From Paramacrobiotus metropolitanus (taxonomy: Eukaryota > Tardigrada > Eutardigrada > Parachela > Macrobiotidae): DNA of 64,000 nt. Of this stretch, positions 1 to 11,214 are shown in pieces. How positions within the stretch are numbered: position 1 is the first letter of the stretch; each line of letters opens with the position of its first letter. Under the pieces are notes generated by a model. That model was not told the DNA's origin, did no database searches, and saw only the letters and a list, made by a program, of their open reading frames with translations. The translations under genes were made by a program, and so were the position numbers. The stretch covers positions 1-64,000 of the forward strand of contig NW_026570443.1 in the NCBI RefSeq assembly GCF_019649055.1. Direction: 5' to 3'.

Positions 1-13
1 GTTGATTTCCGGT

Positions 14-1415
14 TCATAGACATCGGCGTATTGCATATGTCCGAGTCGAACACCTTTCTTCAGCACCTTTGTTTGGTGAGTCGTGTTCTGAATGTTTATC
101 AGGCCGTGTCGTTTTGTCGGTCGGATGTCGATCTTGGCTTCGATTGGCCGGATAGGTCGGACTACTCGTTGTAGGGTAGAGAAGTAAATTGGTCTTCTCA
201 GGTCCATTGGTTTGGCCGTCCGTACCTTTATCGAACATGTTGACCATGCTGGGAGAGACTCGCTCGCTGTTAAAACAACTTGTCGGTCTAATGCTTTTGT
301 CTCTATGTGGGGATCCAGCCTTAGGTGGTGGACTTCTGGGCATTTGTTGTCCAGGTCCCTCCTCGATCGTCATTTACTTTTGTAGCTCGTGCTTTCCATG
401 TGTTTGAAATGCTCCGACTTCTGTTGGTCGGTTAAGTTAGCCAAGTCGGTTGTTCGTTGACAACTGCTGGACAGCTAGTTGGAGGAATGAAATCGTCTTC
501 CTCCGGTTTTACTCCTCGAATTCCCACAAAGCAAGTTGGTCCAAGTTCCTCCTGTTGTTCGGAGTCGACTGGCTTCGGTTGTTCAGTTTGTTCCGGTTGC
601 TCGACTATAAATTCTTGTGTGAACTATAGTCCGCAATGCCGTAGTTAATGTCGGACATCGTAGGTCGGTTCTTCATCCTCCGATGACGAATCATCCGAGT
701 CGTTTATGCTCGGTTTATCCGTCTTACAGTGTCGGACTGACAGATCGAATTCCTCGTCGTCTTCTTCCTCGGATTCTTCCGAAGGTCGGTTATCGGAGTC
801 TGTGTCCGCCGAGTCACTCGTACTCTGTATATCCGAGTCGTCCGACTGGTAATCTTCGTTTTCGACGGTTGTTCCGTCTTCCTGTCCAACTTGCGGTATA
901 TTGCCGATTTCGACCTGTGGTCGTTTCGGCTTGGTCGACTGCTCCGTCGGTTGGGTAGGTCGATTTGCTTCATCCTGATTCTCAAGGTCGGTTGGCTGTG
1001 AGCCTATGTCGCTCAGCCATCGGATGCTCGTCTGTTGGGGCTTCCGAAAGCGGTCTACCTTCCGTTCCTGTTGCGGAGGCGACGGTGACGACGGTCTGTC
1101 GTTCGACCAAGTCAGGTCGTGATGAGCCTTTATGGCCCGTACCACTCCGTCAATGTTATCCTTGCAGATGGTACACTGATAAGGTTTATCAGTTTCTTCC
1201 AGGATTACGTCGTCCTGGGGTTTCGGTGGGCTACTCGCGAAGTGCACTGTGGTCGGAGTATGCTCTTCTATTGGGGGTAATGGGTCGGGTACGTATCGCG
1301 TTATAGCGGTGTCTCCGCTATACCGTTGCCAGAATGCGGTCGTTGACGATTCTCCGTGCAACTGAACTCGCTGCATGTAGGCAAAGAGTTGAAAGCCTAG
1401 TTCCTGGCAGGGCAT
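14..1415 (-). mobile_element. Element 1, acidic spacer region downstream of the protease
   Basis: Acidic Glu/Asp/Ser-rich low-complexity coding remnants (for example a run of EESEEEDDEEFDL) and a CTIC-type cysteine pair. Element 2 has a similar acidic Ser/Asp/Glu stretch between protease and reverse transcriptase. No catalytic motif is seen. Broken. Confidence 0.5.
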
Positions 1416-1599
1416 TTCTAAAGGTCGTGGGACGGGAGTCCGTATTCCATGTACTGTCGATGGATCGGAATTCGTTCATCTTCCCATTCCCATGCTTCGT
1501 CCTCTATGTCATTCATGAGGGCGATTACAGGTTCACACATTTGTTGTGCGTCCCGTATTTGCTCGTAAGTTACCGCTCCGTTCTGTCGCAGAGTGGTCA

Positions 1600-2350
1600 C
1601 CATCTCTAACGTCCGTTGGTCGAGAAAGTGTCGAGCTCCGAGAACCAAGTTCGGTACCTTTGTTGTACCTCTTCTAAGTTCTGAGCATCCGCTTCAGCGG
1701 ATGCCTCTGGTATCGGGATAGACTTTAGTACTGTCTTGGCCGGTCGTAGTGTGCCGGTGTTTTTCCGTCCTTCGTACGCTTCAATGGCGTTGTGCAGTTT
1801 AAGTTCCTCGATCAGAGTCCGGTTGTTATTCCGGCAGTCACGGCAAATTCGCGAAGGGTCCGACGGGTGATCAATCCGACTTATCCTTGCTTCACTTGGT
1901 AACTCGCCCGATGCCTCTGGTATCAGGATAGACACTACCGTCGTTCCTACCGGTTGTTCCGTTGTAGGGATCGGTGTTAAAACGAAGGTGAATTTTGAAT
2001 GCAGGTAGTCGCATCCGAGCAGTACTGGGATGTCCGCTTCAGTCGGCTGGACGTGGAATGTATGGTGGCTAGTAAAGCCCTGCATCGTCACAGGTGCAGT
2101 ACAGCAATGAGACACCATAAAGGCGACTTGTCCGCCTACACCAAGTATTTTGGTGTAATGTCCGAGGTTCCATTGTTAAACCGTTCCTCTCGCAAAACCG
2201 TTGTTCGATGAGTGAAGTCTCCGCTCCGGTATCCAACATCGCCATTGTGGGCGTGGATCCGACTTGGATTTCGTGTGTCCAAGCTCGAACTGTTTTCGGT
2301 TTCTTATGCGTTCCCTTCTCAAAGGTTACTTCCGTATCGTTGGTTTGATG
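1600..2350 (-). mobile_element. Element 1, retropepsin-like protease region
   Basis: After a VSLIPIKP motif the minus strand shows aspartic-protease features and then HTFHVQPTEADIPVLLGCDY, matching HSFYVRPKCDDVQVLLGFD in element 2. The VLLG(C/F)D motif is the second half of a retropepsin fold. Two IPxPEAS linkers follow, as in element 2. Broken fossil. Confidence 0.7.
1685..1704. repeat. Perfect 8-bp-arm hairpin with TTCA loop
   Basis: Arms GCATCCGC and GCGGATGC flank TTCA on the plus strand (TGAA on the element's sense strand). It lies inside a coding remnant next to an IPIPEA linker. Confidence 0.8.
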
Positions 2351-3344
2351 GGAATTAGTGACACCGGTCCGTGGTCGGCTGGCTGTTGAGTTGAACTTTG
2401 TGTAAGTTCGACTCCGACTTCACCCGCTTCCTGTACCTCAGGTCGGTTAGCTACTCCGTCCTCCGGTAATTCGGCGGTTCGGAACCGTTGTGCCTGAGCC
2501 AGTATCCGTTCTTCTATTGAGGTGTCTGTTGGCCTCAATTTTGACCACATATAGTCGAGGTTCAGGAATGTTCGAGAACTGGCTATCGTTCTAACTGGTC
2601 GCTCTTTTGGCTGGAAGAGGTCCGCTTCTCCTGGCCGAGAGTAAACGGGTACCTGTGCTCCCAATGGGACCGTTTCCCATTCTTCGACTTCTCCTTCCGA
2701 TTCTTCGGTGAGGTCGATGGCTGCCATTGTCGCAGCGTATCTATCCGTTGCGCGTCCGGATGATACATTGGGGAAGTTTCTGTTGCCCCGGTGCGTGAAT
2801 CGGCGTCCCGGTCCTCCGCGTCTTGGGCATCGTCTGGCCTGCTCGGTTGAGTTTATCCTCACCGGCAATCCGGTCCAACTTCCGTGGCCGGGCCGTTCTA
2901 CGTCACTTTGTATGACGGACGGCGCAGTCGCTTTGTTCGCGCTGCTTAGGTCGGGCAATTTCTGCGTTCCGACCTCCGACGTTCCAGCTTCGAGTCGAGG
3001 GGCTGGGTCGGTCGCCTCGAGTGCCTGTTGCATCCCGGGCCACGCTTCGACGGTGCCATTGTTGGCGTACACGCCGAGCTGAGCGGCTAACTTCCGAGCC
3101 ATCTCCGCCTCCTTTGTGGAGGTCGATATTGCTTTTAGTCCTCACCGGAGCTGTTTTCGTTCAGTCCGAGTAGTTGGAGGATGGTGGCTATCTGTTGGTA
3201 ACCTTCCTCCATCGTCGTGGAAAGTTCAGTTCGTTCCGGGAAGTAAGCGGCTGGTTAGTGGGGTTATCCTTGTCCGGTGGTTCGGTCGGATGTTGGAGGT
3301 CGAATGAGTCACCGGAGCTCATCGACCTTGGACGTTTCCGGGAG

Positions 3345-4064
3345 TTACTCCGAGCCGGCCCATTGTTGGGTGGCGTCGAGTTTAGCGACTGGCGGGGCGG
3401 CAACGGTTCTCTGTATGCCGGGAACCTTGTTGGTTCCCACCGCCATTGTTGCGGTTTCCGCCATTCCCTGGCCGGGCGACCGGTTTCTGTTACCGGGGCT
3501 ACCCGAGCCTCCTGCCTGTTGGCGTTGGCGCGGCGGTGGTACGACGTCCTTCCAGAAGGGATTCGCCGAGCCTACCGGGCCATTTGTCGAGTATCGGCGG
3601 TACCAGTCGTCGTACCACCGAAGGTTCGGATTGTTATCCGAGCCATAGATGCAGCGCGACTCGTCATGGTTGTTGAACATGCAGTGCCTGCATCGGAAGG
3701 TCTTGTCCTTCGTCCACTGGAAGAAGGCTGCCTCCATCTTGTCGACGTATGATGTTCCTTGCCGAGCACTTTGTTGTGCCTGGGGGTCGGTTGCCTTGTG
3801 GGCCGCCGCCTCCGCCGCGGTTAGAAGTTCCCACGGCCGCGATTCCCGCCGCCGCGTCCTTTTCCGCGACCATAACCTCCGCCGCCGTATCCTTGTGGAG
3901 GATACTGTCCGTATGCGGAGTACCCTGGTTCGAGTTCTGTCCGTAACCAAAACCTGTGTTGTTTTGGTTACCGCCCGAGCTATAACCTGGGCCGCCGTAG
4001 TTGTTAACGGGGCTCCTGTTCCAGGCGCTGGGGGGTCAGATTCGCTGCTGCCACTCCTGCCCAA
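3345..4064 (-). mobile_element. Element 1, nucleocapsid-like region
   Basis: Arg-rich and Gly/Pro-rich, with a single zinc knuckle CRHCMFNNHDESRC (CX2CX4HX4C). Element 2 has the same spacing, followed in both by a Pro-Asn-Leu stretch and an aromatic segment, so the two regions are homologous. Confidence 0.7.
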
Positions 4065-4897
4065 GTCGGTTGCTGGACTGGTGCTTGTTGCACCGGTGGC
4101 GTCGGAGCCGGATTTAGTTGTCCGTACTGTGCCGTTGGAGTCTGGTATCCCGGCATCATGTGGGGCTGATATCCGGTCTGTTGCGGTATCGCCGGAGGTG
4201 GAGTCGGGACAGGTGCGGGTGTTGCTGCCCGAACTCTGGCGTAGTCGCTGTCACGCGATTTCCGCACCTCATACATTTCCTTGCCGTTAACGAAGTCCCG
4301 CAGATAGTCACGGAACTCGATCGGCGTCGCCGGCATCCTGATTTCCAGGGCCTCCCGCAGTTTGGGTTCATGGATGTTCTCCCGAAGATGATATAGTATC
4401 ATCTGGTCGGTGACGGTGGGGACTTGGGACTTCATGAACATCATCGCGTCGTAGTATTGTTCCGGCGTTTCTTCGCCGAAACGGAATATCCGCTTGTTTA
4501 TTCGGGATATCATGTTCACTTCCTTGTTCTTGTCCGCAAATCGCTGTTCAAATTTGGTCAGCCATAAGTTGACTGGCCAGCCGCCAATTGGTTCTCCAGC
4601 GGCTTCGAGGGTATGCCAATGCTCCGCTTGGCCATCTAGTTGGGCCACCAAGTCGGCCATGAAGGTCTGGTCGTCTTCGTACCATTGTTGGGCTTGACGA
4701 TACAGGCTTCGAATCTGCTTAAGCCACCCATGAAGTTTGGTGTGGTCCCCGTCGAACGGCGGTAAAGGTTGTCGACGTCCGTGGGTCATTGCGCGGATCA
4801 AGGCAACGTGCGCCGGATCCTGTGCCAGAGGAATCGGATTTGCCGCCGGCGCAACTTGTTGTGCAGCCGGGGCGGGTGGTGGGTTAGCATTTGGCAT
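4004..4897 (-). mobile_element. Element 1, Gag capsid-like region
   Basis: About 300 residues. The central part (DGDHTKLHGWLKQI ... then ADKNKEVNMISRINK ... EETPEQYYDAMMF) has the pattern of the Ty3/Gypsy retrotransposon Gag capsid domain: a conserved Trp, a helical array and a QYYDAM-type motif that is also present in element 2 as QYYQAM. The C-terminal part is Pro/Gln/Ala-rich. This is a fossil; its upstream and downstream parts lie in other frames. Confidence 0.75.
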
Positions 4898-7692
4898 GTG
4901 ACCTTGTTGGTCTTCGTACGCCTCCTGTTGGTAGGCTTCATCGTAATGGCCGTTGTATCCGTCCTGTTGCGGATACCGAGCCTGAGCCTGGTCTGTGTGA
5001 CGAGGCTGTTGGGGCTGTCCTCCGTACTGATTCTGCGGTGGAGGTGGCGCTCGATTTTGTCTCGGCGCCGACGGATAAAATCCACTTGGCTGATCGTAGA
5101 CTCTTCCGTACCGGTCGGGCTGTGTCCCTGAGCCGGCATCCGACTTTGTGTAGGTCGGTATGGAGGTCTCCGACCTTGCTGGTCGGAGCTATCTTCTCCA
5201 TTTCTTCCGTCCTGCTGCTGGTCAGCCGTGTTGAATGACCGAGCTCGCCCGCGCTCGGAGTCGAACTGCGGGTTTTGACGGAGCAGGTTCGGATTGGAAT
5301 TCGTCCGTGGTGGGCGATATGCCTCCATGCCAGGTCGTGGTGGCTGGATTGGGAGACGTTCAGCATCCGTTGTCCGATCTCCTCTGGTATTGGGTACCGG
5401 CGCGTACGTTGTTGTCCGCGTCGCGTACGAGGTGCTGGTATATGCACCGGCAGACGTCGTTGTCGCCACGTTCGTCGTTGGCACTCGTGGTGCCGCGGTC
5501 GACGTGTTGTGTTCCGGTTCCGGAGCACTCGGTATTGTTGGGGGCTGTGGGATTGTTCCCACGCTCGGGTCGGTTGTTACGACTCCGACGAAGTAGGAGG
5601 TGTTGTTCTCCTTCTTCGCCATTTCTTGGGTCGGGTTGATTCCCCACAGGATGTCACTGATTGTTCGTGACGGCTGTTGATCCTGTGCTATGGACGTCCG
5701 GTATGAAGGAGGTTCAACCCGACTTCGCTCCTGGTATGGAGGAAGCTTAACCTGGCTTTGTTCCAGGTGTGAGGAAAGTTCGACCTGGCTTTGTTCCAGG
5801 TGTTTCTTTTCCTCCCTCAGACACCGTGTTTCCGTGTCCATCTCGTCCATTTGCCGCATCATGTCTGTGAGGTTGCGGGCGGCCTGTTCGCCGAATTCGT
5901 ACAGCTCGGTTTCACGAGCCTCAAGGTAAAGGATGCGGCTGTGTTGCGCCTCGTTTACCTTGTGGGCCTCGTTCAGATTGTGCTCCAGTTGTGCTCGGAG
6001 TTTCTGTTCCTCCTTGAGGACCTTGTTCAGTCCGTGGACCTGGTCGGCTAGCTGGGCGTTTGCTTCCACCAGGTCGACATCGGCTGTCCTTTGGTTAGGA
6101 AAGCCCATGTCCCGAGCATTCTCGTCAATGAACCGACGTCCCATTCTGACGAAAAGGAGTTCTATCTCCGACTCGAGTTCGTCGACTCGTTGTGTCAGTC
6201 GGTCGATCTCGTTATCGGCCTTCTTTAGCTCCACCACGTATCTATCGACTTCGTTTCGGTAGACCTCGGCTTCTTCATTGGCCGTGTTGAGTTGCTGGTG
6301 GAACGCTCCGGCTGCTTGTTCCGACTCGACCAGTGCGGTCTGAACATCGGCCAGGTCTTTCTGTGCTTCTTCGAGCGCTTTGTTCGCTCCGGTGAGTTCT
6401 CGATTTAACTCGTGGACCGCTTCCATAGATCGATCCAACATGCCCTTGAGTGTAGTGGCTTCATCGATGTCGTGCCGACACGGTTGGTCGGTACGCTTCA
6501 ATATGGCGTTGAGCCGGTCGATTTCCCGTTGTTGGGTGGCGATGCCCTTGTTGGCATCAGCCATATCTCGTTCCCATTTCCTCCGTTCGAGTTTATGGGT
6601 GTCCTCCGAGTTTCGGAGGGATCCTTCTGCCGAGTCGACGATTTTGTCCGCCAAAACGATCTGTGTGATCAGTTTATGGCATCTCGCTCGGAGTAGGTCG
6701 AGATCGTTGATCTTTTCGGGCGGTGTTGCCGCGATCCACTTCTTGGCCGTGTATTCGAGTGCGCTGGCCTGGTAGCCAAGGCTCTCCTTATCGGACTTAG
6801 GTGGTGTTGTGAAGAATCCGTCCGCACTACTCGGTCTTGATGCATTTGTCGCCTCAAAGACTTCGTTCGTCGGTGACGGAGTACTGCCGAGTTCGCCCGT
6901 TTCGAACATCGGTGGTGACGATCTAAGTGTCTGGTCGACAGGTCGACTTTGTGTCGCCTTAGTCGACTTCACCGTTTGTTGAGCTTCGGTTGCTCGAGTC
7001 GAGTCGCTTCCGGTTGGCGAAGGTCGGCTCAACGGTGAAATTATCCGTTCGTTGGGTGCCGGCATGTTAGTCGGCGATCCGGCTGGATGAGGACCGCTTC
7101 GTGGCGGTGCCTCGGAATCTTTGGTTCCTGCCGGTGATTTAGTTGGCTGGACGGCCGCATCCGACTTTGTGTCGGTTGGTTGCCGTTCCAGGCTAGTCGG
7201 TTGCTTGTTACCGACTTCCTTTTCTCCGACCTCTGTGGTCGGCGTCTGTTGACCGACCTTGGAGTTTGGCGAAATCCTTCCGACCTGTGTGATCGGTTGG
7301 ATGTTGCCGACTTCTGTTGTCGGTTTCTCCATTCCGTTCGAGGTCGGTTGTCCGACCTCTTTCGTTAGTGGTAGGTCGACCTTCGGTTGGTCGACTTCGT
7401 TTACTGAGGGCTGGTCGACCATTTGTTGGTCGGCTTCCCTAGTCGGTGATTGTTTACCGACTTCTTTGATCGGAGATTTTCGCTCGACCTGTGTGGTCGG
7501 CGATTTCCGTCCGACTTGGTTAGTCGGTATGTCCATGTTGGACGAGGTCGGCTTCGGCGCTTCTTCCGTCCTGTTGGGTGATTGCCGTCCGAGCTCGGTG
7601 GCTTTTGTAGCCGTTACCGAGTCTGGAGCTCCGTGTGAGCTCGACTGTTGGTCGGCATGAGACAATGTGGTCTCTGCCTGCAGCTGTTCCAC
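4798..7692 (-). mobile_element. Element 1, N-terminal coiled-coil protein region
   Basis: A long reading frame (about 960 residues) with a Pro/Thr/Ser-rich N-terminal third made of 9-residue repeats of the form xxVGxxxPx, a long heptad-rich central coiled coil, and a Tyr/Thr/Pro-rich C-terminal third. Its position before the capsid-like region matches the 694-residue coiled-coil reading frame of element 2, so the pair is probably homologous. I recognise no enzyme motif. The role (Gag-related structural protein) is inference. Confidence 0.7.
7195..7550 (-). repeat. 27-bp in-frame minisatellite with dyad symmetry, element 1
   Basis: CCGAC starts at 7226, 7253, 7280 and 7307, exactly 27 bp apart, encoding 9-residue units. 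Several units carry the inverted repeat CCGAC-N7-GTCGG (for example 7226-7242 and 7307-7323). Further, less regular copies extend to about 7550. Confidence 0.8.
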
Positions 7693-7989
7693 ATCCCCCC
7701 GGTCGGGTGGGACGGGGCTGCTACGTCAGCTGGGGCTTCCAGGAATGTTTTATCCCTGGCGTCCTCAAAACTGTCATCCGAAGTTGGATTCGAGTCGGCA
7801 AGGAGGATGCGTTCGTTGCGTCTCTCCTTTGCCTCGGCCGACTTAGTCGAGTCGGTTGAGGACGGTTGACTTTGTCCTGACCGGCGTACCGGAGTGAGTA
7901 CTTCCCGGTCATGTTCGCACGCCGAGAATAGTCGGTGTTGAACTTTCTCGCGTACTGATCTTCTCGAGGATTCGACATTGTTGTCAAGT

Positions 7990-9250
7990 CAGGTCGGCTC
8001 TGGTGGAGCCTTACGAATTTTATTGGTTAGAAAGGAAAAGTCGAACAATCTTCTGTGTGAAGATGTTCGGTGAAGTCAGGATCGTCTTTTTGTTCAGGAA
8101 CTTCCGAGGGTCGGGAACGTCCGGTGAGATGTTGTTGTTGTTGTTGATGTGTCTGTTGGTGACTCAGTACACAGGGTATTAGTATACAGTACAATGGTAC
8201 AGTACAGTACGTTATAGTAGTACAGTATAGTACGTCCTATATTACTGTGCTGACCAGTGTGACGTAACAGGTTAAGTGGTCTTGCACTTCTGCCTACGTC
8301 ACAGAATGCGAGCCGCGTGCAAAATTTGCAAAAAACGATGAATCACGCCTATGTTAAGCTATGGGAACTTTCCCTGCACGCTGATTGGCTGCCTCTTAAG
8401 TACTGATAAACGGTCGTTATGACGTCACAAGGAAGTTCGAGAATTTTCGCGCTATTTCCCGTTAGAAAAACAAATTATTTTAGGTCGGCTAGAAAGTTTA
8501 TCTAGTCGGATTTTGAAGTTTTTAACCGTTAGGAATTAGTTTTATTAATTAAGAAAATTTTCTGGTGGTCAAAACACCGTTAGAAATTAAAATGAAGAGA
8601 ATTTCCGACCTGTTGCCGGTTAGCCTTTGTCTAACTGTCTAGACAGGTTCGTTGACCTAGCAGGTCGGTTCTCGACCAAAAGCAAAATTCCGAGTCGGTT
8701 TCTCCGTCAGAAATTACTTTTTAACCGATGAAAATTTTAAACTTACGGCTAGAAATAGTTTTCTACCGTTAGAAAGTAAAAAGCCGACCTAGTTGCGGCT
8801 AAAATCGACCTATAACCGTGACTTTACCAGTGTCGGTGTCGGTGTCGGTTCCGGTCGTTTTCCTCCGTCCGAGGTCGGAAATCCGTCGTTTCCGAGTTGA
8901 AAATCGCCGTTAAAGTTGCGGGTCGCTGTTCAAAGCGAAGGTCCCCGTATTATAGGATTAATCCGTTCGCGCTGCAGACTCTCGTTCGAGTCTGGTCCGT
9001 CAGTTGGGAGTGTGCTCTTCGATGTGGAAGAGGCCGAGAAAACTGTGCTCACCAGCTGGGTGAGAATCACTTCAGTGATCCTCGTTGTTCCTCAGCTGTA
9101 AGACGATGCGACCGTTCTGATCGAAGTCAAGGCAGAGATTGCTTCAGCAATCTATCTGACAGTGACTTTCGGGTTCTTCACGAGTTCTCCGTAATTTGAG
9201 CCTTCACCGTCTCCTCAAAGATTCCGTGGGAAAGAAAACCAGACGATCTG
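7990..9250 (-). other. Structured leader of element 1
   Basis: About 1.25 kb without a convincing reading frame. It has GTCGG/CCGAC motifs from 7991 to 8880, a GTACAGTA-rich simple stretch at 8165-8245, a short TTG repeat near 8130, and five small inverted repeats clustered at 8975-9153. Position between LTR and first reading frame makes it the untranslated leader. Confidence 0.6.
8975..9153. repeat. Cluster of five small inverted repeats, element 1 leader
   Basis: 8975-8994: arms CAGACTC/GAGTCTG. 9015-9032: CTCTTC/GAAGAG. 9048-9064: CTCACC/GGTGAG. 9066-9079: ATCAC/GTGAT with loop TTCA. 9136-9153: AGATTGC/GCAATCT with loop TTCA. The TTCA loop recurs at 1685-1704 and in the LTR at 9556-9575. 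A packaging or dimerisation role is only inference. Confidence 0.75.
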
Positions 9251-9257
9251 CTTACCA
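9248..9257 (-). other. Possible primer-binding site of element 1
   Basis: Directly inside the LTR end the minus strand reads TGGTAAGCAG, the TGG expected to pair with a tRNA CCA end. The tRNA cannot be named from this sequence. It resembles the TGGTAGCAGAG of element 2. Confidence 0.4.
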
Positions 9258-9637
9258 TGTAACAGGCAAGCGCGAGGAGATCACGAGTGTGCTTTATTGA
9301 CAAATAAAGGGAACAATGCTGCGTAATAGCAGGGAAAGCAAAACAAAGCACTGATGGCTAAGCAAGCAAGTGAATGCTAGAAAAGCTCTTGAGCGTTCGT
9401 CAAGGCGTGAAAGAAGCAACTGGCGGCAAGCACGTGCTGTGTGCCATCAGCTGTGTGATGATGCGCAGACTGGACTCAATCCAACGCGAGCGTACGCTGA
9501 GTCATACAGCGAGAGAGGGACGAGAGAGCAAGTATGCTCAGTGTGTGCGCCGCATATATCCGCTTCAGCGGATATGAGTGCAGTGCAGCAGCACACGTAC
9601 GTACAGCGAGAGAGGCGATATGGCAAGCATGAGTGCA
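9258..9637 (-). repeat. Probable 5' LTR of element 1
   Basis: The right boundary is inferred from the receptor gene: homology of its last exon to its two paralogues stops at about 9638. From there the minus strand starts TGCACTC and ends CTGTTACA at 9258, giving TG...CA termini and 380 bp, close to the 359 bp of element 2. A minus-strand AATAAA lies near the 3' end (about 9290). An inverted repeat with 8-bp arms and a TTCA loop (plus strand) lies at 9556-9575. The partner LTR is outside the window, so boundaries and target duplication cannot be confirmed. Confidence 0.6.
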
Positions 9638-10807
9638 GTACGTCCATGGTGGGCCGTATGCACCAGGCGCAGTCATGTGCCTCTGACAGGGCTGGCAGCA
9701 CTTCCATTTGGATATTTTTTTGGATCTGTGGCAAGTTCCTCCACATCTTTTGCCACACATAACGCAATTGTTCCCGATAATCGGCACCCATAACAAGGTA
9801 AATCACCTGCAGCAGCGAAAGTAACACAATATGTTATGGGGGCCGGTTCATTTTCCAGTGGGTTCGTTTTCTCTGCGTAATTTTGGCGCTACTGCAACTG
9901 CTCTTACCGGATTCATCGCATAACCCATGACCTGCACGTTTCCCAGAACCAGTGGTACCACTGGGCCTTTGGCAAGGTTCGGTGCCATCGCCAGAACAAT
10001 CGGCCACATTAAATAGCACGCAAGATTAAAAAGAAAGGCCACGAAAACCATATTGGCTTTTCGCAGTTTCCGCCTCTTGTGCTCCTCGCTTCTGTCCGGC
10101 ACTAGTCCTCTTCTCCGCTTGAGGTAGTCGGCTAACATCTTTCTGTACACCAGAATATAACAGGCGGTCCCCGCGGCCAGCGGGAGGTAGTACCCGGCAG
10201 TCATGGTCAACTGGCCGAAAGCATCTTTTGGCAGCAGCCCACACTTTCCCATGGGAAGCGCCGGGTAATCCACACCCATACTGAAGCAGCCTAGTGACGC
10301 AAGACAAGTTGAACATATCCAGATGACGGCCAGAGTTGCATTCTGCCGGCGCCCACTGGAGAAGGCGCGGTACTTGAAGGGCAGGCAGAGCGCCACCATG
10401 CGGTTGCCGGCAATGTAGGTCTCGATCCAGTTGCTGCTGTAGCGGCAGCTCATTTGGATCCACATGGTAATGCTGCAGTACAACGGATTTGTTGTCCAGT
10501 GATTGACGACTTTCCCGTAAGTCGACAGTGCTCCCATCGGATAGCAGATCAAGCACAGCGCTGTGTGGGCGATTAGGCAGTGGCCAATTAACAGGCCGCA
10601 TCCGGTACGCAAACGCCGACTAGCCAGAATCAAACAAGCCATCACGATATTCAGCACCGCGCCGCTGTATGACTGCAGGAACACTGTTATTGCCCATGCG
10701 ATTACCGTGTCGGCCGATATCTCTAATAAAACCCTGGTTTTGTTGACAAGCAGCAGATCTGTGCCGTTTGTGGAGGTATTCATGATGAACACTTTGGCGG
10801 TTGTCAT
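9447..10807 (-). CDS. Rhodopsin-like 7TM receptor 1, C-terminus LTR-derived
   Basis: Two exons, 9908-10807 and 9447-9806, with a 101-bp intron (GTAAG donor, CTGCAG acceptor) in phase 0. The junction creates the TM7 motif NPVIY, the class A NPxxY signature. N-terminus with several N-glycosylation sequons (NTS, NGT, NKT); seven hydrophobic segments; conserved Cys before TM3. The DRY position reads GNR (AGNRMVALCLPFKY), and TM6 has CYLMWP in place of CWxP. Predicted 419 residues. The last ~63 residues (9447-9637) come from the LTR of element 1 and replace the SGSLxGS tail of the two paralogues. It is probably a plasma-membrane orphan receptor; the ligand cannot be inferred. The start at 10807 matches an internal Met of receptor 2. 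Confidence 0.8.
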
Positions 10808-10917
10808 GAAATTGCAATGCCGAATAGTGCTCTGGAAGATTCATTGCCGCGCACTTCGTCTCAATGATTTCAGAGAATGTTATGAAGAAACCGAGTTCCG
10901 TTAAATCAGTGTATTGA

Positions 10918-11130
10918 TCGCACGTGCATAATAATTACGACTCGGAATTAGTGACATATGCAGTATAAGCTGCTGGATGTGCAGGATATCATGTTCAGCA
11001 TATCCAAGAAGCTAACCTTACGGAAATTTAATGCGGCGGTTTCCCAGACAAGAGATCAATGACTGCAAAACGGCAGCGCCAGCCATTCGCTGAATTCCGC
11101 TCAGAATCCCTAAATGCGGATTATACGTTA
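10918..11130 (-). repeat. Duplicated upstream region, copy A (receptor 1)
   Basis: Shares GCACGTGC, AAGCTA(A/C), TTACGGAAATT and GCGGCGGTTT(C)CCCAGAC blocks with 14170-14370, and weaker matches with about 11690-11950, 16320-16510 and 17290-17420. It lies just upstream of a receptor start, so it probably holds promoter sequence carried along in the tandem duplication. Confidence 0.65.
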
Positions 11131-11214
11131 CTGGTCTGGGGTTTGGACATTCGTTCATGCTATCTCCTAGTTTTCTTTATAACCACGTTATTTATCGGAT
11201 CGGACGTGGGTCAA

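Larger units (their letters stand above)
1..9637 (-). mobile_element. Element 1: Ty3/Gypsy-type LTR retroelement, decayed, 5' part
   Basis: Seen: reading leftwards on the minus strand there is an LTR-like end (about 9258-9637), a possible primer-binding site, a structured leader (about 7990-9250), a long coiled-coil reading frame, a Gag capsid-like region, a CX2CX4HX4C nucleocapsid motif and an aspartic-protease region. The element then runs off the window, so reverse transcriptase, integrase and the 3' LTR are not visible. It is related to element 2: both share a VSLIPIK/VSLIPVK motif before the protease, the same zinc-knuckle spacing and IPxPEA linkers. It is a broken fossil with several (more than five) interruptions, older than element 2. 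Its insertion post-dates the receptor tandem duplication, because it cuts into one copy. Confidence 0.85.

Noticed and set aside
645-1415. Acidic host nuclear protein
   Set aside because: It lies within element 1 in the expected position downstream of the protease and resembles an acidic stretch of element 2.
8165-8245. Origin or telomere-like repeat (GTACAGTA)
   Set aside because: Short, irregular and inside the leader of element 1; better called a simple repeat.
8975-8995. tRNA gene suggested by GTTCGAGTC
   Set aside because: No A box, acceptor stem or cloverleaf around it; the match is explained by a simple hairpin.
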